Source of the DNA: Bacillota bacterium
GTDB taxonomy: Bacteria; Bacillota; Sulfobacillia; JACIYH01
Reading direction: 5' to 3'
Assembly: GCA_030019365.1 (NCBI GenBank)
Contig: JASEFA010000002.1
Coordinates: 458,525 to 522,524, forward strand
Length of the DNA stretch: 64,000 nt
Shown piece after piece: positions 48,624-57,739 of this stretch. Numbering within the stretch: the first letter of the stretch is position 1; the number at the start of each line of letters is the position of its first letter. Both the position numbers and the translations under genes were made by a program. The notes under the pieces were generated by a model. It worked only from the letters and a program-made list of their open reading frames with translations, was not told the DNA's origin and did no database searches.

Positions 48624-48911
48624 TTGCCAGAGAGAAACACCGCTGCCAAGCGCGCCCGCCAGGCAGAAGAGCGCCGCCTGCGCAACGTGGCCGTGAGGAC
48701 CAGGATGCGCACAGCCATCCGCCGCTTCCGGGAGGCCCTCGCCTCGGGTGACCTGGAGGAGGCCGGGGTTCAGTTGCAGAAGGCCATCAGCATGGTCGAC
48801 AGAGCCGCCAGCAAGGGGGCCATCCACCGCAACCAGGCCGACCGGCGGAAGGCACGCCTGCAGAGACACTACAACGCCGCCCGGCAACAGGCGCTGGGGC
48901 AGGCCGGCTAG
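48624..48911 (+). CDS. rpsT: 30S ribosomal protein S20
   Basis: 95 residues, very basic, with NTAAKRARQAEERRLRN, KAISMVDRAASKGAIHRNQADRRKARL and the terminal helix typical of S20, which binds the 5' domain of 16S rRNA. TTG at 48624 follows GGGGGTGA by 5 nt; rare start codons on rpsT are known in other bacteria and linked to autoregulation. Converges on holA with 10 bp between. Confidence 0.95.
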   Translation: MPERNTAAKRARQAEERRLRNVAVRTRMRTAIRRFREALASGDLEEAGVQLQKAISMVDRAASKGAIHRNQADRRKARLQRHYNAARQQALGQAG

Positions 48912-48921
48912 GCGCAGCCCT

Positions 48922-49896
48922 TCAGGGGGAACTGCCCGAAGCGGTACGAAACAGGAATTCCTCCAGCGCCTGCCGGGGGCTGACGCGGCCCGTCTTCATC
49001 AGGTAATCGGTTTCTCCCAGCATCTCCAGCGCTGACTCCAGCTCAGCGACAGTGAATTTCCGTGCCCGGGCCGCCGTTGCCCTGACGCCCGCGCTGCTAG
49101 TTTCCATCAGCTTGGCCGCCTCCGCTGGAGACCGCATACCCTCGCGCTGCAGATACGAATACAGCAAGAGCGATCTCACCTGCCAGGCCAGCGTGCCCAG
49201 CAGCCGGGGGGCATCGGCACCCTGTTCGAGCAGGCGGGAGAGGCAATCCAGCGCCCGGGGCAGATCGCGATTGGCCCAGGCATCCGCCAGAGCGAACGGC
49301 GCCGCCGGGCCGGGGAAAACATGCTCGCGCAGGTCTTCCTCACGCACGGGCCGGCCCGGCTCCAGGGCAAGACTGAGCTTTTCCAGCTCGGTTTCCACCA
49401 GGTCGGGATCGCCTCCGCACATCTCTCCCAGGAGCCAGGCCCGGGCAGGCCCCAGGTTGACCCCCCTGGCCCGCGCCCGCTCCCGCACCCAGGAGGGGAA
49501 ATCCCCTCTCCCCACCCGGCAGGCGATCACCGTGCCGTGTTTTGCGCACAGGGAGCGCAGGCGACCTCCTGCCCGGCCACGGACCCGTATCACCAGCACC
49601 GCCCAGGGAGGGGGATCATCCAGGTAGTGCTCCAGGACGGCGATATCCGGCCGGTCGCCATCCCCTTCCCCACTGGACGCCAGGGTTACGATGGCCATCC
49701 GCTTCCCGCCCGAGAAAGGGATGGTCTGCAGGAACGCCAGCGCTTCTGCCAGGCGGTCCCCGTCCCAGCGGGCGCACCCCGTCTCCTCGCCCCCAGCGGG
49801 GAAGCATGCCCGCCGCAGATCCCGTTCCGCCCCGGCGGCCAGCGTGTCCGCCTCTCCTTCAAGCAGGTACACCGGCTCCAGTTCCTTCGCCGTCAT
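48922..49896 (-). CDS. holA: DNA polymerase III subunit delta
   Basis: 324 residues of the clamp loader. Degenerate AAA+ fold with YLLEGEADTLAAGAERDL at the N-terminus, FSGGKRMAIV, and the C-terminal collar with LEQGADAPRLLGTLAWQVRSLL. ATG at 49896 is used; TTG 49905 is possible. The holA-rpsT pair is a typical Firmicutes neighbourhood. Confidence 0.93.
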   Translation of the reverse strand: MTAKELEPVYLLEGEADTLAAGAERDLRRACFPAGGEETGCARWDGDRLAEALAFLQTIPFSGGKRMAIVTLASSGEGDGDRPDIAVLEHYLDDPPPWAVLVIRVRGRAGGRLRSLCAKHGTVIACRVGRGDFPSWVRERARARGVNLGPARAWLLGEMCGGDPDLVETELEKLSLALEPGRPVREEDLREHVFPGPAAPFALADAWANRDLPRALDCLSRLLEQGADAPRLLGTLAWQVRSLLLYSYLQREGMRSPAEAAKLMETSSAGVRATAARARKFTVAELESALEMLGETDYLMKTGRVSPRQALEEFLFRTASGSSP

Positions 49897-49905
49897 CCCG
49901 CCCAA

Positions 49906-49935
49906 ACTCTAGCTGAACGCTCCCCCATCCGTCAA
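49906..49935 (-). promoter_or_regulatory. possible promoter of holA
   Basis: Minus strand TTGACG (49930-49935), 18-bp spacer, TAGAGT (49906-49911). The predicted start would leave almost no leader before ATG 49896, so this is tentative. Confidence 0.35.
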
Positions 49936-50023
49936 CCACGGGCGCGGGCGGCAGGGATGGCCACCGGCCGTGAGGAATGCTATCCCCAGTTCCGGGCTGA
50001 GCGCTGGTGAGGAGAGGGACGGT

Positions 50024-50662
50024 ATGCCTCTGAGGCCGTCACCCCGGCTGTCGTCTGTGCTGCCCACCCCCGCCGGCCAGATCGTGCTGGAAGGCCCCCT
50101 TTCCCGAGAAGAGCTCGGGCACCTGGAGATGGACCGGGGCCTGGACTGGTTCCGGCCCGCCTGGCGGCAGAAGCAGGCCCTGGAGCAAGTGGCGGCCATG
50201 GACGAGGGCCGGGTGTGGGTAGCCCGTACCGCCAGTACCATCGTGGGATACGCGGTCATCCACCCGCCCCACCCCTTCGAGCGGTGGGGCAGGGACCGGG
50301 TCCCCGGCATCCTGGAGCTGGGCGCCGTCGAGGTTTCCCCCTCCTGGCGGCGGTCGGGAGTGGCGACGGCGCTGTTTGGCCTCATCGGGGAGGATCCCGC
50401 CCTGGACCATTACATAGTGGTGGCCACCGAGTATTGCTGGCACTGGGACCTGGAACGCACCGGGCTCACCCGGGCCGAGTACCGCCGCATGCTGGAGAGA
50501 CTCAAGGGAGTATCGGGCGTGCAGCCCTGTCCTACTGACGATCCCGAGATCGCCTCCCACCCCAGTAACGTGCTCATGGCGCGCATCGGCAGGTGCGCCA
50601 GCGCCGAGCTGCGGGAGAGATTCCAGAATCTCCTGTTCGAAAAGAGGTCTGGTCCCCCATGA
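50024..50662 (+). CDS. acuA: GNAT acetyltransferase AcuA
   Basis: 212 residues. GNAT core (ILELGAVEVSPSWRRSGVATALFGL) and the AcuA-specific strings TEYCWHWDLERTG and DDPEIASHPSNVLMARIG, which match Bacillus AcuA. That enzyme acetylates and inactivates acetyl-CoA synthetase. ATG at 50024 with GAGGAGAGGG 5 nt upstream. Its stop overlaps the acuC start (ATGA). No acsA or acuB is nearby. Confidence 0.9.
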   Translation: MPLRPSPRLSSVLPTPAGQIVLEGPLSREELGHLEMDRGLDWFRPAWRQKQALEQVAAMDEGRVWVARTASTIVGYAVIHPPHPFERWGRDRVPGILELGAVEVSPSWRRSGVATALFGLIGEDPALDHYIVVATEYCWHWDLERTGLTRAEYRRMLERLKGVSGVQPCPTDDPEIASHPSNVLMARIGRCASAELRERFQNLLFEKRSGPP

Positions 50663-51813
50663 GTGGCAAAGCAGGCTTCGTTTGGGCTCCGGAACACAGC
50701 CAGTACTTCTTTGGGCCCGAACACCCCCTCCACCCCATCCGTCTGGACCTGACCCTTGACCTCATCCGCAGCCTGGACTTGCTGTCCGCTCTGGACGTCC
50801 TCACCCCGACCCCCGCCCGTGACGAAGACCTCTTCCTGGTGCACAGCCCCGAGTACGTGGCCGCAGTCCGGTCGGCCCACCCCGATCACCCCGACCCTGG
50901 CCTGCTCTGCTTCGGGCTGGGCACCGATGACAACCCCCTGTTCGCCGACATGCACCAGGCGAGCAGCCTGGCGGTGGGGGCCAGCCTGCTGGGGGCGGAG
51001 CTGATTGCCACCGGGAAACTGGACCACGCCCTCAACCTGGCTGGCGGCCTGCATCACGCCCAGGCCGCCAGCGCCTCCGGATTCTGCGTTTACAACGATC
51101 CGGCCGTGGCCATCGCCCACCTCCGCCGGCGCCACGGCTGGCGGGTGGCCTACGTGGACATCGACGCCCACCACGGCGACGGGGTCCAGTGGGCCTTCTA
51201 CTACGACCCGGAAGTGCTCACCGTATCCCTGCACGAGACGGGCCGCTTCCTGTTCCCGGGGACGGGGTTCGTCAACGAGCGGGGAGCCGGCCCGGGTTAC
51301 GGCTACGCCGTCAACGTCCCTCTGGAACCCTTCACCGAAGACCCATCCTGGCAGGAGGCCTTCCTGGCGGTGGTGCCACCCCTGGTGCGCCGCTTCCGGC
51401 CCCACATCATCGTCAGCCAGCACGGCTGCGACGGCCACCACCTCGATCCCCTGGCCCACCTGGCCCTCACCACGCAAAGCTACGAGCTGGCCGCCCGTAC
51501 CCTGCACGATCTGGCCCACCAGGTATGCGGCGGCAGGTGGCTGGCCCTGGGCGGGGGCGGCTACGACTGGCGCGTCGTCCCCCGGGTCTGGACCCTCCTG
51601 TGGGCCGAAATCGCCGGCCTCCGGGTTCCCGCCGACATCCCGGCCCCGTGGGTGCAGAAATGGAAGGGGCAATCCCGCCATCCCCTGCCTCATGCCATGC
51701 GCGACAGCTCCGCCGACCTTCCCGCCGTGCTGCGCTGCGATGACATCAGCGACCGTAACCGCCGCACCGTGGCCCTGGTTCTTGAGGGCTTGCCTCCGGC
51801 CCTCAAGCCATAG
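50659..51813 (+). CDS. acuC: histone-deacetylase family protein AcuC
   Basis: 384-residue zinc-dependent class I HDAC-like hydrolase. Catalytic motifs are GGLHHAQAASASGFCVYND, VAYVDIDAHHGDGVQWAFY and LGGGGYDW. In Bacillus AcuC removes the acetyl group that AcuA adds, and the overlap with acuA supports the same pairing here. Confidence 0.94.
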   Translation: MSGKAGFVWAPEHSQYFFGPEHPLHPIRLDLTLDLIRSLDLLSALDVLTPTPARDEDLFLVHSPEYVAAVRSAHPDHPDPGLLCFGLGTDDNPLFADMHQASSLAVGASLLGAELIATGKLDHALNLAGGLHHAQAASASGFCVYNDPAVAIAHLRRRHGWRVAYVDIDAHHGDGVQWAFYYDPEVLTVSLHETGRFLFPGTGFVNERGAGPGYGYAVNVPLEPFTEDPSWQEAFLAVVPPLVRRFRPHIIVSQHGCDGHHLDPLAHLALTTQSYELAARTLHDLAHQVCGGRWLALGGGGYDWRVVPRVWTLLWAEIAGLRVPADIPAPWVQKWKGQSRHPLPHAMRDSSADLPAVLRCDDISDRNRRTVALVLEGLPPALKP

Positions 51814-51909
51814 CGCGCCGGTTGTTCCCCGGGCCCGGCCGCCGGGTTCGAAGCGACGCCAGCCCCGCGCAGGCAGCCTGTGGGGATGCCGGAGGAGAGG
51901 TGAGGAAAG

Positions 51910-53040
51910 ATGCTAGCCATGGTGCTGCAGTCGCCCGGCCCCGTGGAGGAGAACCCCCTGTGCCTGGAGCAGGTTCCCACGCCGGTGCCGCGACCGGGTC
52001 AGGTCCGCCTGCGGGTGAACGTGTGCGGGGTCTGCCACACCGACCTGCACACCGTGGAGGGAGAACTGCCTGCCCACCGCCTGCCCCTGATACCCGGCCA
52101 CCAGGTGGTGGGGACCATCGACCAGATCGGGCCTGGCGCAGACTCCCCCACGGGCAGCCCTGCGGACGCCGCCGCTGGCGTGCCTGCCGGCACCCCCACG
52201 GGCTCTGTCAACACGCAGGCACACGCCCCCGCGGGCTCCGGTGCGGACAGAACTCCAGCCTCATCGACCGCACGCCGGTGGCAGGTCGGCGACCGAGTGG
52301 GAGTACCGTGGCTGCACTGGACCTGCGGCGAGTGCGAGCACTGCCGGCGGGGGCAGGAGAACCTGTGCGAGCGAGCCCTCTTCACCGGCCTGGACGTGGA
52401 CGGGGGCTATGCCGGGTACATGGTGGCCCCGGAGGACTTCGTGGTGCCCATCCCCGACGTCTTCTCTGACACCGAGGCAGCCCCTTTGCTGTGCGCGGGC
52501 ATCATCGGTTACCGCTCACTCCGGATCGCCGGCGTGCAGCCGGGCGAAACCCTGGCTCTTTTCGGCTTCGGTGCTTCCGCCCACCTGGCCATCCAGGTGG
52601 CCCGCTACTGGGGATGCCGGGTGTACGTCTTCACTCGCTCGCGGGAGCACCAGCAACTGGCCCGCGAGCTGGGGGCAGCCTGGGCGGGTGCCGCCGGGCA
52701 GCAGGCACCTTCCCCGGCCGACCGGGCCGTCACCTTCGCCCCCGCTGGAGACCTCATCCCCGTTGCCCTGGGCGCCCTGCGCCGGGGCGGAACCCTGGCC
52801 ATCAACGCCGTCCACCTGGACCGCATCCCCGCCTTCGACTACCGCCTGCTTTACTGGGAGCGGACCGTGCGTAGCGTCGCCAACAGCACCCGGCAGGACG
52901 CTTCCGAGTTGATGGACATCGCTGCGCGCATCCCCATCCGGGTCACCGCTCAGGTGTATCCCCTGGAAGAAGCCAACCGCGCCCTGCAGGACCTCAAGCA
53001 CCGTACCGTCTCGGGCGCCGCCGTACTCTGCATCGACTGA
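51910..53040 (+). CDS. zinc-dependent alcohol dehydrogenase family protein
   Basis: 376 residues, medium-chain dehydrogenase fold. Catalytic zinc ligands lie in NVCGVCHTDLHTVEGE and PGHQVVG; the structural zinc site is WTCGECEHCRRGQENLCERA; a Rossmann motif FGFGASAHLAIQ follows. An Ala/Gly/Ser/Thr-rich insertion of about 45 residues (52138-52275) sits between the GHE-type motif and WQVGDRVGVPW. ATG at 51910 has GGAGAGGTGAGG upstream. Starts 96 bp after acuC; may share its transcript. Substrate unknown. Confidence 0.9.
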   Translation: MLAMVLQSPGPVEENPLCLEQVPTPVPRPGQVRLRVNVCGVCHTDLHTVEGELPAHRLPLIPGHQVVGTIDQIGPGADSPTGSPADAAAGVPAGTPTGSVNTQAHAPAGSGADRTPASSTARRWQVGDRVGVPWLHWTCGECEHCRRGQENLCERALFTGLDVDGGYAGYMVAPEDFVVPIPDVFSDTEAAPLLCAGIIGYRSLRIAGVQPGETLALFGFGASAHLAIQVARYWGCRVYVFTRSREHQQLARELGAAWAGAAGQQAPSPADRAVTFAPAGDLIPVALGALRRGGTLAINAVHLDRIPAFDYRLLYWERTVRSVANSTRQDASELMDIAARIPIRVTAQVYPLEEANRALQDLKHRTVSGAAVLCID

Positions 53041-53189
53041 GCAGGCGCCGTTACTGCGGTTGCGAGGTTCGCTCGTGGACTACCGTGCGGTCCTGGAAGT
53101 CTGCCCCCGCTGCCGGCTGTCTTGCTGATCAATGCTGTCCCTGGCGTCATTTCCCGACGCACGGGCGAACTTCTACTCTGGACAATGAA

Positions 53190-53214
53190 GAGGGGCCGGA
53201 ACATCCGGCCCCTC
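53190..53214 (-). terminator. probable terminator after groEL
   Basis: Perfect 11-bp stem GAGGGGCCGGA/TCCGGCCCCTC with a 3-nt loop; on the minus strand it is followed by TTCATTGT. The 268-bp gap between the dehydrogenase and groEL holds no other feature I can support. Confidence 0.5.
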
Positions 53215-53308
53215 CCGGTACCAGGGGACGACCGACGCCTTCTCACACCGCCTTTGGGGCGCCCGCGGTCGTGGGACTGCTCGCGGGAGCCCCCTGCCCG
53301 GTGAGCGG

Positions 53309-54943
<1,635 letters not shown>

Positions 54944-55243
54944 CTACTTGGCCTTGACGGCCAAGATGTCGCTTTCCCTCATGATGAGGTACTCCTCGCC
55001 TTCGATCTTGATCTCGGTGCCGCTGTACTTGGAGAAGATGACGCGGTCGCCCACGGCGACCTCCATCCCCACCCGCGTGCCGTTGTCCAGGATGCGGCCC
55101 GGGCCCACCGCCACCACCTCGCCCTCCTGCGGCTTGTCCTTGGCGGTATCGGGTAGGACGATGCCGCCCTTGGTCCGCTCCTCCTGGGTGAGCGCCTTCA
55201 CGACCACCCGGTCCGCCAGCGGCTTGAGCTGGTTGACAGACAT
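54944..55243 (-). CDS. groS: co-chaperonin GroES
   Basis: 99 residues: [17 protein letters not shown], the mobile loop [20 protein letters not shown] and [17 protein letters not shown] at 55243 with AAGGGGGG 5 nt upstream. First gene of the groESL operon. Confidence 0.97.
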   Translation of the reverse strand: MSVNQLKPLADRVVVKALTQEERTKGGIVLPDTAKDKPQEGEVVAVGPGRILDNGTRVGMEVAVGDRVIFSKYSGTEIKIEGEEYLIMRESDILAVKAK

Positions 55244-55309
55244 ACTAACCCCCCTTGCCGGGCACCCGGCCACCCCCAGTTCCCGGTGCGGCCGACCGCC
55301 CTGTAATTG

Positions 55310-55336
55310 TTAGCACTCATCCCGGTTGAGTGCTAC
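55310..55336. promoter_or_regulatory. CIRCE element (HrcA operator)
   Basis: TTAGCACTC-N9-GAGTGCTAC, one mismatch from the consensus inverted repeat. It lies just downstream of the -10 of the groES promoter. hrcA itself is not in the window. Confidence 0.93.
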
Positions 55337-55345
55337 CAGCCACGT

Positions 55346-55374
55346 ATTATATCCAGGGCTACCAGTCCTGTCAA
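55346..55374 (-). promoter_or_regulatory. consensus sigma-A promoter of groESL
   Basis: Minus strand TTGACA (55369-55374), 17-bp spacer, TATAAT (55346-55351): a perfect match to both hexamers. Confidence 0.92.
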
Positions 55375-55441
55375 CAGGAGCTCGCCGGGCGCAGAGCGCA
55401 GTGCGCCGGGCGAGGAGCAGGCGCGAGCAGGTGCCCCGGCC

Positions 55442-56710
55442 TCAATCGGGGGAAACCACCTCCAGGAGGGCGTCCACCCGGGCCGGGATGGTGGGGGCAT
55501 CCCCGCCGGCCTGCTGCAGAGCCGTCTCGGTGTCCTTAAGGCCACTCCCCGTGAGCACGGCTATCACCCTGTCATGCAGGCAGAAAACCCCGCGGCCCCC
55601 GAGCTTCCTTACCCCCGCGAGCGCCGCTGCCGCGGAGGGTTCGGCGAAAACCCCCGCCAGACGGGCCAGTTCCCGCTGGGCGTCCAGCATCTCTGTGTCG
55701 GACACCGCGATTGCCATGCCGCCGGTCTGCCGCATGGCCTGCAGGCACTGGCGGGCATTGAGCGTGAGGGTCTGAGAGATACCCCCGGCGATGGAATCCG
55801 AGGGCCCGGGGATGCCCTCTTCCCTCCCCTCTTCCCAGGCCCTCACCAGGGAAGGAGAGCCCTCCGGTTGCACGCCCACCAGCCTGGGCAGGCGGGAGAT
55901 GAATCCCGCCTCCTGCAGGTCGAGGTAACCCTTCCAGTGGCCCACGAAGTTGCAGCCGTATCCCACCGGGATAACCACCCAGTCCGGTGCGACGGCTCCC
56001 CGCGCGGCCAGCTGGGACCACTCTTCGTACGCCATGGTCTTGGCTCCGTATGATCCATAGGGACAAAGGGGCGAGGTGGCGGTGAACCACCCCAGGCGCC
56101 GGGCCGCCTCCAGGCACAGGCTCAGCCGGTCCGTCTCGGTGGGACCCACCCGCACCACATCCGCCCCGTACATCCTGATCTGGGCCACCTTGGCCACGCT
56201 GGTCTCCGGCGCCACCACCGCCGTCACCCGCAGGCCGGCCGCCGCCGCCAGGGAAGCCACGCCGCCTGCCATGTTACCCGACGAAGACAGGATCAGCCGG
56301 TGCGCTCCCGCTTCCAGCGCCTTGGCCACCACCATGACCGCCACCCGGTCCTTGAAGGAACCCGTGGGATTGAAGGCCTCGTTCTTCAGGTAGAGGTCGA
56401 TCCCCAGCGTCTCGCCCAGGCGCTGCGCCCGCACCAGCGGGGTGTCACCCTCGCCGCCCGTCACCGGCTCGCCGGAGGCGCTCCGCGGGACGCCGCTCAC
56501 GGGAAGCACTTCGGCGAAACGCCATATCCCCCACTCCCGGGGAGAACGCGCCAGCATCCTCTCCCAGGAGCCCCGGCCCAGCCCGGTATCCTGTCTGATT
56601 TCCAGGATACTGGGGGACTCCGGACCCCCGTCACAGGCAGGGCAGGTGGTGGCGGTCGGATCGGCCGGATAAACCCTGCCGCACCGTGTACACCGTAACG
56701 AAAACGCCAA
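55442..56710 (-). CDS. thrC: threonine synthase
   Basis: 422 residues, fold-type II PLP enzyme converting phosphohomoserine to threonine. N-terminal zinc ribbon (CTRCGRVY and CPACDGG), PLP lysine in PTGSFKDRVAVMV, SSSGNMAGGVASLAAAAG and VIPVGYGCNFVGHWKGY. A related PLP lyase is possible, but the ribbon and core favour ThrC. TTG at 56710 has GGAGAAGG 13 nt upstream, a wide spacing. The 168 bp in front contain no clear promoter. Confidence 0.87.
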   Translation of the reverse strand: MAFSLRCTRCGRVYPADPTATTCPACDGGPESPSILEIRQDTGLGRGSWERMLARSPREWGIWRFAEVLPVSGVPRSASGEPVTGGEGDTPLVRAQRLGETLGIDLYLKNEAFNPTGSFKDRVAVMVVAKALEAGAHRLILSSSGNMAGGVASLAAAAGLRVTAVVAPETSVAKVAQIRMYGADVVRVGPTETDRLSLCLEAARRLGWFTATSPLCPYGSYGAKTMAYEEWSQLAARGAVAPDWVVIPVGYGCNFVGHWKGYLDLQEAGFISRLPRLVGVQPEGSPSLVRAWEEGREEGIPGPSDSIAGGISQTLTLNARQCLQAMRQTGGMAIAVSDTEMLDAQRELARLAGVFAEPSAAAALAGVRKLGGRGVFCLHDRVIAVLTGSGLKDTETALQQAGGDAPTIPARVDALLEVVSPD

Positions 56711-56878
56711 GTCGTATCACCGTCCTTCTCCAACCTTACATACTACTTCGGTTCGGGAGCCTCCTGCCCGAGCAATCCCGGTCCCTCCCCGCCTATGGGC
56801 GGGCCCGCTCCCCGCTCCGGATCCTCGGACCTGCTCGGGCCACGGTGCGGACTGGCAAAGAGGGTGAACGGGCAACCG

Positions 56879-57631
56879 CTACCGGGTAACCAGCCATTCC
56901 CTCATGCTTTCCAGGGTTTTGGGCCCTATGCCTGGTACCCGGGTGAGGTCCTCCACCCGGGCAAAGGGACCGTTGGTCCTGCGAAAGGCCACGATCCTCT
57001 GGGCGAGGGCGGGTCCGATCCCGGGGACGGTGTCCAGCTCCTCCACCGAAGCGTGGTTGATATCCACCGGCCGCGCGGGAGCACCGCCTGCCATGACGCC
57101 GCCGCCGGGCCGCCAGTTGCTCCCGCTTCCGTAATCCGCCACTTCCCGCCCGGTGGGGACGTAAATGCGATCTCCGTCCACCACCCGGGCGGCCAGGTTC
57201 AGCGCCCAGGCGGCCCCGCCCTCCCTTTCTCCCCCGGCCGCCCGGATGGCATCGACCACCCGCGCCCCGCCGGGCAGGCGGTACACTCCGGGATGGCGCA
57301 CCGCACCGGCGACGTGCACCACCACCCCGCCGCCCTCACCTGAACCCGTACTCTCGTACGGCCCACCCTCCATGTCAGTGCCGCCAGGGGAAACCCCCTG
57401 CGGCGGCACACCGGCGGCGGCGCCTTGCGGCTGCCCGGCGGCGGGGCCAGCGCTTTCCTGCGGCCCGCTGGCGGGGCCGGCGCTCTGCTGGAGCGTCCAG
57501 CCGGAATCCCCGAGAGCGGCGGGCAAGGGCCCCAGGACACCGTGACGCCACATGCTGACCGGCACTGCTACCAGGGCCAGGGTGAGCAGTATCACCGTGG
57601 CCAGGCGCTCGGGCGCAGACACCACCGCCAC
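56879..57631 (-). CDS. comEA: ComEA family competence/helix-hairpin-helix protein
   Basis: 250 residues. One N-terminal membrane helix (VILLTLALVAVPVSMW), an Ala/Gly/Pro/Gln-rich extracellular spacer (about residues 45-95), an SLBB domain (VVVHVAGAVRHPGVYRLPGG) and two C-terminal HhH motifs (ELDTVPGIGPALAQRIVAFR, TRVPGIGPKTLESM) that bind DNA. Matches ComEA, the DNA receptor of transformation; no comEB or comEC follows in the window. Confidence 0.92.
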   Translation of the reverse strand: MAVVSAPERLATVILLTLALVAVPVSMWRHGVLGPLPAALGDSGWTLQQSAGPASGPQESAGPAAGQPQGAAAGVPPQGVSPGGTDMEGGPYESTGSGEGGGVVVHVAGAVRHPGVYRLPGGARVVDAIRAAGGEREGGAAWALNLAARVVDGDRIYVPTGREVADYGSGSNWRPGGGVMAGGAPARPVDINHASVEELDTVPGIGPALAQRIVAFRRTNGPFARVEDLTRVPGIGPKTLESMREWLVTR

Positions 57632-57649
57632 CCCCGGTGACTGGCAAAT

Positions 57650-57676
57650 AGGAAACGGCTCCCCGACGGGGAGCCG
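57650..57676 (-). terminator. intrinsic terminator after leuS
   Basis: Minus-strand stem CGGCTCCCCG/CGGGGAGCCG with a minimal loop, followed by TTTCC. It separates leuS from comEA on the same strand. Confidence 0.55.
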
Positions 57677-57739
57677 CCCCCCTTTCCTTCGTCGTGGTGC
57701 CGGCCGATTCCTCCTCCCGCTCAGGCCCTCCCCTTCGGC

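Noticed and set aside
53041-53308. Possible small RNA gene between the dehydrogenase and groEL
   Set aside because: Apart from one hairpin best explained as the groEL terminator, there is no promoter or conserved RNA motif that I can support.
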